A stretch of 64,000 bases of DNA from Crambe crambe. Its lineage: Eukaryota > Porifera > Demospongiae > Poecilosclerida > Crambeidae. A model generated the notes under the pieces. The model saw only the letters and a list, made by a program, of their open reading frames with translations. It had not been told where the DNA came from and made no database searches. Below are positions 10,662-64,000 of the stretch, piece by piece; within the stretch, counting starts at the first letter, position 1; the number at the start of each line of letters is the position of its first letter. The stretch lies in the NCBI GenBank assembly GCA_963924555.1, contig OZ004597.1, forward strand, positions 3,738,404 to 3,802,403, read 5' to 3'. A program made the position numbers and the translations under genes.

Positions 10662-13179
10662 ATGCAAACGTTGTTAATAAGTTTTCTTTTGGCATGGAGT
10701 GTTATTCTCGACCTCTCCACCGAAGAGCAGGAATCCTCGAGCTCTGGACAATATATGGATGTCCCCAGTGGTCCAAACCCCCAGATTGTAGGCCCGCTAG
10801 AGAGTTATGGTAAGGGCGCAGCTGATAATATCCTGCTAAGTCGCTAATCAGGTGTTAATTAGCTAGCTAGTAGCTATAATTATTATCCACCTTGAATAAT
10901 TAACTCATTTCATTTTGCAGCTCTCACTAATGGCAGCAGCATTTGCCCAGTTGTTCTTTCGGATACTGATGTGACACTGCTGCAACCAGGCTTGAGAGGA
11001 GTGTACAGAACTAGAAATTTGAATAATAATTTCTTCTCAGTTTACAGTACTAGTACAACATGTGATGTTGGTGCAATGTCATCCATGAGGTGTGATCAGC
11101 TTGTGATACAAAAGAACAATACTATCAGCAGGAGAGGAAATTTTTATGTTCAGTTCACTCCAATTGCAGGAAGTCAACCTATAGAAGTGGAAGTCCGATT
11201 TGGTAAACCATTGCTCATTAATAGTGATTAGCTAATTCATGCAAGCTTGCATGCATGTGACCATAAAAAATAATGTGTGCATGAATATATCTTGTGTAGG
11301 GCCTCCAGGGCTCATCTATGTGGGTGATACTGTCCCAGTCACAATTAGTCGAGAAATGCCTCTGGATTTTGAGCTGAGAATTTCCGACTTTAATGGAGTA
11401 AATATTCCAGAATCTATAGTTTGTGTGGATGAAGGAGCTGGCATATTTCGAAATAATGGAATGTTTAGGGTGATGCTATTAGATACAGACTGCATATTTG
11501 ATATATCAAATGGAACTTTCTCTCGACCATACTACTTTCGAGTGACTCTCAGTAATAGTAATGCTGTTACTGAAATGACTGAGCTGACAATAAAGTTGGT
11601 CTTGCTGGATGATTGTAATGTTTCTGATGAAAGAAGCAAAACACTTCGTGTCTTGGGTAAGAAAGTGTAGCTATAGTAAGAAAAGGTTTGCTCTAGTTAC
11701 TCCCTCCTTTTGTAGTTATGCCAGTGAACGTGATTACTTCAGCTCCACTGGAAAATGTGACAGGTATTACTTTTGCTGACATCATTGTGCATAGTGCAGT
11801 AATCATAAGTGTATTCATAGCTGCTAAGATCATGCCATTAATTTTATCTCGACTTTATTGCATCATTTTTATAGATCCAAGCAATGTCACTGAATTTATG
11901 CCAACAGGACCAGAATCTCCTACAAATAATGGTAATCCTGAGGAGTGATTTACATTAATGCTTATAATTCATTATAATTATTATAGTTGGACTGATTGCT
12001 GGTGTTACATTTGCTGCTGTCCTTGTCACATTCGTAATAATAATATTGGCTGTGATAATCTGTGTACTGTGCAAGAAAGGCAGATGTAGTGATGTTGAAT
12101 CAAACCAAGAAAGTTAGTAGTGCCAAAATCAAAATGTCACTCTGTAATCTTTTTCTTTACAGCAAGGTATATCTCTGTAATTTCTGATGTATCGGATGGA
12201 GAGAAAATTTCCAAACTCACCAAAGTGCTCCAGGAGAAATGGGATGCTCAGGATTATCCTGTTGATGACGATTCTATACTTTCAGAATTATCAAATCAGA
12301 GAATTAAAAAATTCTACATTATGTTGGAAGGACCGTCAGAAGAGAGCGAAAATAACTCACAACGAATGCAGTTATTGGAGAGAGCTGCTCAGAATCATCC
12401 TCAGGTTAAGCATAAAATTGCTGTTATTAATTTTGAGTGTGAAAGGGACAGTGAAAGGATTATTAAGGACTCCTTCACTTGTGTGGATATCAGACACGGT
12501 GATGATTCTTCCACCTTTTGGGCTGAAGCTGCAGATAGAGTGTTCCATGCTACACACAACATTTCAGCTAACAGTGCAGATACTTCAACCGCATCATCAC
12601 ATGAGATTGATGGGGGACTTAGCACTTCTAGCTCACCTCCAGGTAGTGGCGGTTTTCCTGATCAGCAGCGTGCAAATGGAACAAGGAATGGTGGTGCTCT
12701 CTCCTGGCCAGCGACAAGAAGAAAATATCATGTCAGTAAACCCAAGAACTCAGACAAAAGTGACTCGAGTTTGAAGCTTATAATGGATGGGCTTGGTAAG
12801 TGTGAGGAAACTCTCCTTGTATTATGAGATCTATCTAAGATCTCCACCCTTGAAAATCAAAGCCTCTGGGCTAAAATAGAACAGATGTTTCAATCATGCA
12901 GATTCATTAATTTGGGTATTGCTATTATTTTGCATTCACAGGTGCAGTACACCAAATAGTGAAGAAACAAAGTGAGTTCAATAGTGAAATATGATGCATG
13001 AATGAATTTTATCTTAATGATAGGTGCAGATGTTAAGGAGATAAAAGAAATGTCTTCCTTGACAAATGAAATGGTGGAGAATCAAAGTATGTGCATATAC
13101 TTTACCAGTTAAAATCACTTAACTACTTTTTTTATCCAAAGGTGAAAAGCTTGATAATCTCAGACTTTCTGACCAGTGA
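10662..13179 (+). CDS. Receptor-like gene C: signal peptide, two modules, TM, cytoplasmic domain, helical tail
   Basis: Ten exons: 10662-10809, 10921-11202, 11300-11656, 11716-11763, 11875-11931, 11987-12112, 12163-12795, 12942-12971, 13024-13086, 13142-13179; about 593 residues. It has a signal peptide (MQTLLISFLLAWSVILDL), module 1 (ICPVVLSD... LLQPG... CDQLVI... GNFYVQFTP... VRFG) and module 2 (GPPGLIYVGDT... FELRI... C). A short stalk leads to a membrane helix (GLIAGVTFAAVLVTFVIIIL) and a basic/Cys juxtamembrane stretch. The cytoplasmic domain starts RYISVISDVSDGEKISKL, shows strand-helix alternation, and has a Ser/Gly-rich linker. The last three tiny exons encode a heptad-like helix (VKEIKEMSSLTNEMV). 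All nine introns are phase 1. A TIR/SEFIR-like fold is possible but not demonstrated. The gene ends only 225 bp before the ATM start. Confidence 0.75.
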
Positions 13180-13404
13180 TCAAGTACTTCTGTAATCCAT
13201 TGTCAATTTTTAATCATATCTACCTCAACTTCTGTCCCCCTGCTGCCATTATATCATTCTGTTTCACAGGTTAATTTTTGTGCACTCTCTAAATATACAA
13301 TGAGATGGAAAAAAAAAATAATTTTTTTTTAAGTTCCACCACGTGGTAGAGAGTTGGCTGGCCGGGGAGCTGGCTAGAGAGCTGGGTAGCTAGCTGGCGC
13401 GTCA
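13180..13404. promoter_or_regulatory. ATM upstream region with palindromic E-box
   Basis: This is the 225-bp spacer between the gene C stop and the ATM start codon. It contains ACCACGTGGT (13338-13347) with a core CACGTG E-box at 13340-13345, of the type bound by MYC/USF-class bHLH-zip factors. A poly-A/poly-T stretch at 13309-13330 precedes it. Regulatory use is inferred. Confidence 0.4.
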
Positions 13405-58995
<45,591 letters not shown>

Positions 58996-60248
58996 GTACA
59001 TAAGCTTCTCAAAGAAAGCATGTACTCATGATCACTCTGACTGGTGATATCTATCAGTTATTCCTTTAGCCATGTGAAGGGCATCTTGCCTCAGACGACA
59101 GTGTGCATACCTTTATCACCACACTAATCATAGTGCGTTTTGGTATAGTACATATCACTTCATGTCCTCCCCCTTCCCTTCCTCTCTTCTCCCCTCCCTC
59201 CTCCCCTTCCTCCCCCTCCCCTGCCTCCTTTTTCTTCCCCCCTTCCTCCTCCCCCTCCCCTTCCTCCCCCTCCTCCCCCTCCCCTCCCCTCCCCTGCCTC
59301 CTTTTTCTTCCCCCCTTCCTCCTTCCTCTTCCCTTCTTTCTCCTTCCCTATCCACCCCTCTCATATGCTGGGACTTATGCCAGGATTTGGACCAATAGGA
59401 TTACATAAATGCTAGACCAATAGGATTGCTGCAATAGAATTAGTATGGCCACGATACAAGTCTATTATCAACCTGGTGTGTGTGATTTATGCCTCTAAAC
59501 TCATTGAATGGTGTTTGAATGACCATATCTTATCAAATAGTAAAAAGAGAAATTACATACCAAGTAGCAAAATGATGTAATTAATTTTAATCAAAACACA
59601 TGCGCTTTGCTGCCATCACGGATCTCTAAAGCAACTTTGTCCTTCTTGATGCCACTTAGAGCGCCTAACTCTCTTCATTTTGGACAGATCAGAAATTATA
59701 CTACCTTCTGTATGTTGACGACCCTTTACCATATGTAGATGCCACTTGTAGCTCATTCAAGATACATACTTTTTCTTCAAGTGATTTTGATAGCGTATGG
59801 TTCTTATACCAAGTTGTGCGGCCATCACAATCATGAAATTGTTACAGTTTACCTCTTCTATTTCTTTGTCATTGTTGTCAACAAACACTACAACTGTAAT
59901 AAACCCTATCAAGATGCTCTTTGGTGTTTAATAATCATGACGAGATTAAGAGCCGAGGTATCCCACTCAGTTGGAACCTCAACCTCATCTAAGAAGAGTA
60001 CTATTTTTTGGTCTACTAACATTGTAACCCTCTACCTCAAGTTCCTGCAGCCTACTGCATAACCCATAGAGATCCCAGTGCCCTCGAGCCTACCTCCAGA
60101 ACGGCCTACAGAGTAACCCTCACTGGCACCAGTGCCCTTGGGCCTACCTCCAGAATGGCCTACATTGTGTTCAGAGATTTCTTACTCTTCCCTTGTAGGG
60201 GAGAGCTACAAACCTTGCAATTGAAGTGTAGTTTAAATAGAAGTTCAC
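58996..60248 (+). other. Region after the last recognised ATM exon
   Basis: A pyrimidine-rich tract (CCT/CTT clusters) spans about 59163-59350. An ACCCTTTACCATAT motif at about 59721 resembles those in other ATM introns. Two near-identical segments of about 60 bp containing CCTACCTCCAGAA[C/T]GGCCTAC occur at 60090-60165. No further ATM exon or other gene was recognised. Confidence 0.5.
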
Positions 60249-60420
60249 ATGGGATGGCCAGTTTCTAGCAACAATGGGTACTTTAGGACATGGATCTCAG
60301 TGCTAGGGCTAGGGCTAGATATGGCTGATGCTGATCATATTCAAGTTCTGAACTTTGACCTCACCTTTTCTAGCATTTTGGGAATTATGGTAGTGGTAAG
60401 GGACAGTTTGAGTATTCACT
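60249..60420 (+). pseudogene. Broken NHL-repeat fragment related to the downstream TRIM gene
   Basis: Two blocks match the TRIM-NHL gene at nucleotide level. TGGGATGGCCAGTTTCT (60250-60266) matches the gene near 62856. A block containing TTGACCTCACCTTTTCTAGC, then TTTTGGGAATT and GGACAGTTTG (about 60340-60412), matches the gene near 62965-63030. The sequence between is shortened, and the reading (VLNFDLTFSSILG) soon loses frame. It is a decayed partial duplicate lying 0.9 kb upstream of the intact gene in the same orientation. Confidence 0.8.
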
Positions 60421-61310
60421 CTTTTGTTAAAAGAAGGTCTGACAAAACTGCTAAGGAATGAATTAATGTATATCACAGTTAATGTGGGTGTATCGAGCCG
60501 CAGAGCAGCTCAATATACCCAAACACTCAAGTTTCTAGCTATGGACTTGACTCAACAATGAATCTTGACACTCTAAGTGTCCAACGTTACAAAGAGGTGA
60601 GGGGGAGAAAGAAAGAAAAAGAGAAATATGGTTCAAAGGTCAATAGCTACTACGACTGTAACAAGCCTAGCCAGGCTGGCGAAGATAGAAACAAGTGGCC
60701 AGAGACTGCAATAAGCCTAGGCCAGTGAAGAATGCAGGGCTGTAGCAACCTAGCAAGTAAGATGCCAGAAAACTGCATAGGAAAAGCCTCACTGAAGGAA
60801 GAAGAGCACAGCACAGAACCCCAATTGCATGCAATTTCAATTGATTGCCACAGGTGCAGGCTAGTATCTATTCATAGTGCACATCTTTCATTATGTGCAG
60901 TCAGTGTATTTCCTGTATGCAGTCACCTTTGCAGAAGTTATAGTAGGAGAAAAATTCACTCTTTCTATGACCATTAGTAACATACATGCGTGCCTATCCA
61001 AGTCTGTTGAATACTTCAGATCCTAGAGAAGAGAAGTTGGGACATGGAGGAGAGCCAATCATGCCAATGAGACAACTGAAGAAAGAAGAACATCTAAGGA
61101 AGTCTCAAAAAACGTCAAATAAGCAGGCAAGACATGCTACTCAGCACAAGAAGCCAGCATTTAATCAGTCTTTCTTATCAGCCTGAGCATGCTGAGGTCA
61201 TCCACACAACCACCATATTAACCACACCATCGCACTAACGTAATCTCTTAATGATATTCATAGTAGTGTCATGTGATACAGTACAGTATACACACATTGT
61301 GCATCTGAAA
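60421..61310 (+). other. Upstream region of the TRIM-NHL gene
   Basis: AT-rich sequence with short unsupported ORFs (60732-60977, 60986-61186). It probably contains the TRIM promoter or 5' UTR; no specific motif is convincing. Confidence 0.4.
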
Positions 61311-63395
61311 ATGTCTGAAGAAACTATCAAGAAGCTTGAAGAAAGACTCAAGTGTGCCATCTGCCTTGACACCTATACTGACCCTAAACTGCTCCAGTGC
61401 TTCCATATCTTCTGTAGAGACTGTCTGGTGCGACTGGTGGTCCGAGACCAACAGGGACAACTCTCCCTGACTTGCCCTAACTGTCGTCATACCACACCCA
61501 TTCCAGCCAATGGAGTGGCAGGCCTCCAGTCAGCATTTCATTTCAATGACTTCTTAGAAATTGTGGAAGAGCACAAGAAGCCTAAGGATACAGCAACCAG
61601 TCAGAAAGGTGATGTGGCACTCCCCGATCCTTCAAAGAAAGTCTCTCCTTACTGCTCTGTTCATGCTGATAAAGAACTGGAGCTGTACTGTGAGACATGT
61701 GGGGAGTTGATCTGCTTTCATTGCTCACTACGAGGTCAGAAACATCACAGTCACGAGTATGACTTGATCAGCTCGTGTTATGAGAAGTACAAGAAAGAGA
61801 TTACCCCATCACTGGAGCCAGTGGAGAAGCAACTCGCGTCTGTCAAGAAAGCACTGGCACTTTTGGATGAGTGTTGTGGAGAGATATCCGACCAGCGAGC
61901 AGATGTCGAAGATGACATACATCTCACCACCCAATGGTTCCATGAAATTATCGATATCAGAAAGACTGAGTTGATAAACCAGCTACACCAAAAGACTCAG
62001 GAGAAGCTGAAAGGCCTTGCAGTCCAGAGAGACGAGTTGGAGACCATCCTGGCCAAGTTGAGCAGCTGTATAGAGTTTGTGAGAGAGAGCCTGAAAACAA
62101 GTAGTCAGGGAGAAGTAATGAAGATGAAGACGACCATAATCAAGCAAGTGAAGGAACTAACTGCTACATTCCAACCAGATGTATTAAAGCCCAACATGGA
62201 AGCTGGCTTAAAATTTGAAGTTTCAGCTCATGTCAGTGTAATGATTAAAAACTACGGTCAAATCTGTGTACCAGGAAGTCCAGACCCTTTACAATGCCAT
62301 GCAACAGGTAAAGGTGTGGAGGTAGCTGTGATTGGAGAGAAATCTACTGCTATTGTTCAGGCTAATGACTTCAAGGGTAAACCGTGTGAGAAACAAGTAT
62401 CGCTGCAATGTGAGCTCATATCGGAACTAACAGATGCTGTGGTGAGAGGCAACATAAGGAGAAGAGGAAAGAGCTGGTACGAGATCAACTACCAACCTAC
62501 CATCAAGGGGAGGCACCAACTACACATCAAAATCAAGGACCAGCACATCAGAAGAAGTCCATTTCCTGTGACAGCAAAGATGCCTGTTGAGAAACTGGAT
62601 ACTCCAATCCGAGGTATCTATAGAGTGATCGGTCCCTGGGGAATAGCCATCAACAAGAAGGGAGAATTGGTGGTAACAGAGTATTATGAACATCGTGTAT
62701 CAGTGTTCAGTCCCGGTGGAGAGAGGATTCAATGGTTTGGCACACATGGCTCTGGTCAAGGACAGTTTGACCATCCTTGTGGTGTGGCAATTGATGGCAA
62801 AGGAAATCTTTTAGTGGCTGACAATTTCAATAATTGTGTTAAAAAGTTCACAGGGGATGGCCAGTTTCTTGAAGCTCTTCATTTCATCGACATCACGAGC
62901 ATTGCATTCAATACTAAAAACAACAAAATATATGTAACTGATTCTCATAAGAGTTGTATCCAAGTTTTGAACTCTGACCTCACCTTTTCTAGCACTTTTG
63001 GGAATTTCGGTAGTGGCAAGGGACAGTTTGGGAGTTCAAATCATGTATCCTGTGACAGCTCTGGGAAAGTATTCGTGGCCGATTATTATAACAATCGTAT
63101 TCAAGTATTCACAGCTGAGGGAAGATTCGTGAGGATGTTTGGGCGACCTGGTAGTGGCCGTGGGGAGCTAAACGGGCCTATTAGTATTTTTATTGATGCT
63201 GATGGAATTGTGTATGTCACTGAGAGTGTGAATCATCGTATTTCAGTCTTTACCTCTGAGGGTCGTTTTGTGACATCATTTAGTAGCAGGGGACAAGGAC
63301 CAGGACAGTTTATTAGTCCTCGTGGCATAGCAGTGGACGACAATGGAGTAGTGTATGTGTGTGACTTACATGTTCATCGCATTCAATTATTCTAA
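61311..63395 (+). CDS. TRIM-NHL protein (RING, B-box, coiled coil, filamin repeat, NHL propeller)
   Basis: Uninterrupted 694-residue ORF, single coding exon. The frame is open 20 codons further upstream, but the ATG at 61311 (MSEETIKKLEERLKCAICLD) gives the normal TRIM start just before the RING. The C3HC4 RING uses Cys15, Cys18, Cys30, His32, Cys35, Cys38, Cys55 and Cys58. The B-box2 is at about residues 115-150 (CSVHADKELELYCETCGELI). A BBC coiled coil follows to about 290, a filamin/ABP280-type repeat at about 300-425 ending RRSPFPVTA, then five to six NHL repeats (GVAIDGKGNLLVADNFNNCV, VFVADYYNNRIQVFTAEGRF, GIAVDDNGVVYVCDLHVHRI). The architecture matches TRIM2/TRIM3/TRIM71-class proteins: RING E3 ubiquitin ligases whose NHL propeller binds RNA or protein partners. 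One-to-one orthology cannot be claimed, since invertebrates have lineage-specific expansions. It is probably nested in ATM if ATM continues to the right. All zinc ligands are present, so it is likely functional. Confidence 0.95.
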   Translation: MSEETIKKLEERLKCAICLDTYTDPKLLQCFHIFCRDCLVRLVVRDQQGQLSLTCPNCRHTTPIPANGVAGLQSAFHFNDFLEIVEEHKKPKDTATSQKGDVALPDPSKKVSPYCSVHADKELELYCETCGELICFHCSLRGQKHHSHEYDLISSCYEKYKKEITPSLEPVEKQLASVKKALALLDECCGEISDQRADVEDDIHLTTQWFHEIIDIRKTELINQLHQKTQEKLKGLAVQRDELETILAKLSSCIEFVRESLKTSSQGEVMKMKTTIIKQVKELTATFQPDVLKPNMEAGLKFEVSAHVSVMIKNYGQICVPGSPDPLQCHATGKGVEVAVIGEKSTAIVQANDFKGKPCEKQVSLQCELISELTDAVVRGNIRRRGKSWYEINYQPTIKGRHQLHIKIKDQHIRRSPFPVTAKMPVEKLDTPIRGIYRVIGPWGIAINKKGELVVTEYYEHRVSVFSPGGERIQWFGTHGSGQGQFDHPCGVAIDGKGNLLVADNFNNCVKKFTGDGQFLEALHFIDITSIAFNTKNNKIYVTDSHKSCIQVLNSDLTFSSTFGNFGSGKGQFGSSNHVSCDSSGKVFVADYYNNRIQVFTAEGRFVRMFGRPGSGRGELNGPISIFIDADGIVYVTESVNHRISVFTSEGRFVTSFSSRGQGPGQFISPRGIAVDDNGVVYVCDLHVHRIQLF

Positions 63396-63705
63396 TAATA
63401 TGATTCTAGTATTTCGTACTTTGTACCATAATTCGTTGTTTTCTCTCATACAAACTGTAAACTAAAAAAAGATTGTTCATTCACAGCATTTGTAGCTGGC
63501 ATGACAAGAATCAGAGTAGCCAATTTTAGCCTAACACTGCCAGTTCTTCCTCGGCAGAGGAAACAACCCAGAACTTAAGAAGGTGGTGGTGTTAGTGATT
63601 TCCATGAGAGACTGGACGATTTATACAGAAGTATCTGACAGTTGGTGGCCTCAAAGATCGCTTCGACCTGCAGGGATATCAGTTATGCTCAAACCTTGAA
63701 GTTTT

Positions 63706-63909
63706 TCAAGTTAAAGCTGCTAAAAATCTTTGATGTCTGAAGTCATCAATGTCGAGATCACTTGCCTTTTGGGTAACCTTTTTTCCAAAACACACAGCTT
63801 CATAAGCAGTATCCATTGCATCTCTCATCACTTTACACTTCTTCACAGCATCATTACATGCCAGATTAAGGGCACGATTCTTCCTTTTGAATTTGGGGTA
63901 TCCAGACAT
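63706..63909 (-). CDS. Candidate small minus-strand exon, unrecognised
   Basis: A 67-codon minus-strand ORF (MSGYPKFKRKNRALNLACND at the start, then KKCKVMRDAMDTAYEAVC and KASDLDIDDFRHQRF). Composition and amphipathic spacing look like a helical protein segment, and the start context is acceptable. No family recognised, and no clear splice donor or partner exon was seen before the window ends. It could be a chance ORF. Confidence 0.25.
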   Translation of the reverse strand: MSGYPKFKRKNRALNLACNDAVKKCKVMRDAMDTAYEAVCFGKKVTQKASDLDIDDFRHQRFLAALT

Positions 63910-64000
63910 TGCATTGACCTCTGATATATAATTCTATCTCGTCAAGGTCTGGATAGTGATGAAAATGATTCACAGCGTATCAAGTTTAGGGAGAGGAAAT

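Noticed and set aside
12187-12774. 195-codon ORF overlapping the gene C cytoplasmic exon
   Set aside because: Alternative frame of a well-supported coding exon; a shadow.
59155-59408. ORFs rich in Pro/Ser/Leu or Arg/Gly/Glu
   Set aside because: They read a pyrimidine-rich low-complexity tract in both strands; no coding support.
59739-60062. 107-codon plus-strand ORF after the last ATM exon
   Set aside because: No similarity to the expected next segment of ATM and no clear acceptor; minus-strand readings of the same stretch are equally inconclusive.

Overview
The window looks like nuclear DNA of an early-branching animal, most likely a demosponge of the Amphimedon type. This is inference from gene content and architecture: AT-rich, dense multi-exon genes with GT-AG introns, many minisatellites, an ATM-family gene, a TRIM-NHL gene, and lineage-specific receptor-like genes. 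No bacterial or phage features (operons, ribosome binding sites, CRISPR) are present.

Region 1 (1-13.2 kb): a cysteine-rich, zinc-finger-like first exon on the minus strand (65-409) is divergent from a head-to-tail cluster of three paralogous single-pass receptor-like genes: A (776-5832), B (7446-10401) and C (10662-13179). Each encodes a signal peptide, two related cysteine-containing extracellular modules, a Ser/Thr-rich stalk, one membrane helix and a cytoplasmic tail ending in a heptad-like helix. A and C also carry a larger cytoplasmic alpha/beta-like domain that B lacks. All 24 introns I could place in the three genes are phase 1, so every internal exon is a multiple of three. CRE/ATF-type sites lie upstream of all three. 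A 240-codon ORF starting with an acylation-type N-terminus (6598-7320) sits between A and B. I do not recognise the receptor family; it is the best candidate here for an undescribed system.

Region 2 (13.2-59 kb): the 5' part of an ATM orthologue (PI3K-like DNA-damage kinase). I place 32 exons, about 1,808 codons, from the TAN motif through the HEAT solenoid to roughly residue 1,700 of the human protein. The FAT and kinase domains must lie beyond the right edge. The introns hold a tRNA-Thr(AGT) gene, three tandem heat-shock elements, a probable GC-AG intron, pyrimidine microsatellites serving as splice tracts, a 57-bp minisatellite, a MULE-like element with 9-bp target duplications, a transposase relic with a PHD-like finger, and two copies of another dispersed element.

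The 12.1-kb intron (46.7-58.8 kb) is a separate landscape. It holds minus-strand gene fragments, two large minisatellite arrays whose minus strand reads as coiled-coil protein, and a frameshifted minus-strand gene that joins a 14-3-3-like first exon to a PD-(D/E)XK nuclease-like domain.

Region 3 (59-64 kb): no ATM exon was recognised. It contains a broken NHL-repeat fragment (60.25-60.42 kb) and an intact single-exon TRIM-NHL gene (61311-63395) encoding a RING, B-box, coiled coil, filamin repeat and NHL propeller. If ATM continues to the right, the TRIM gene is nested inside an ATM intron.
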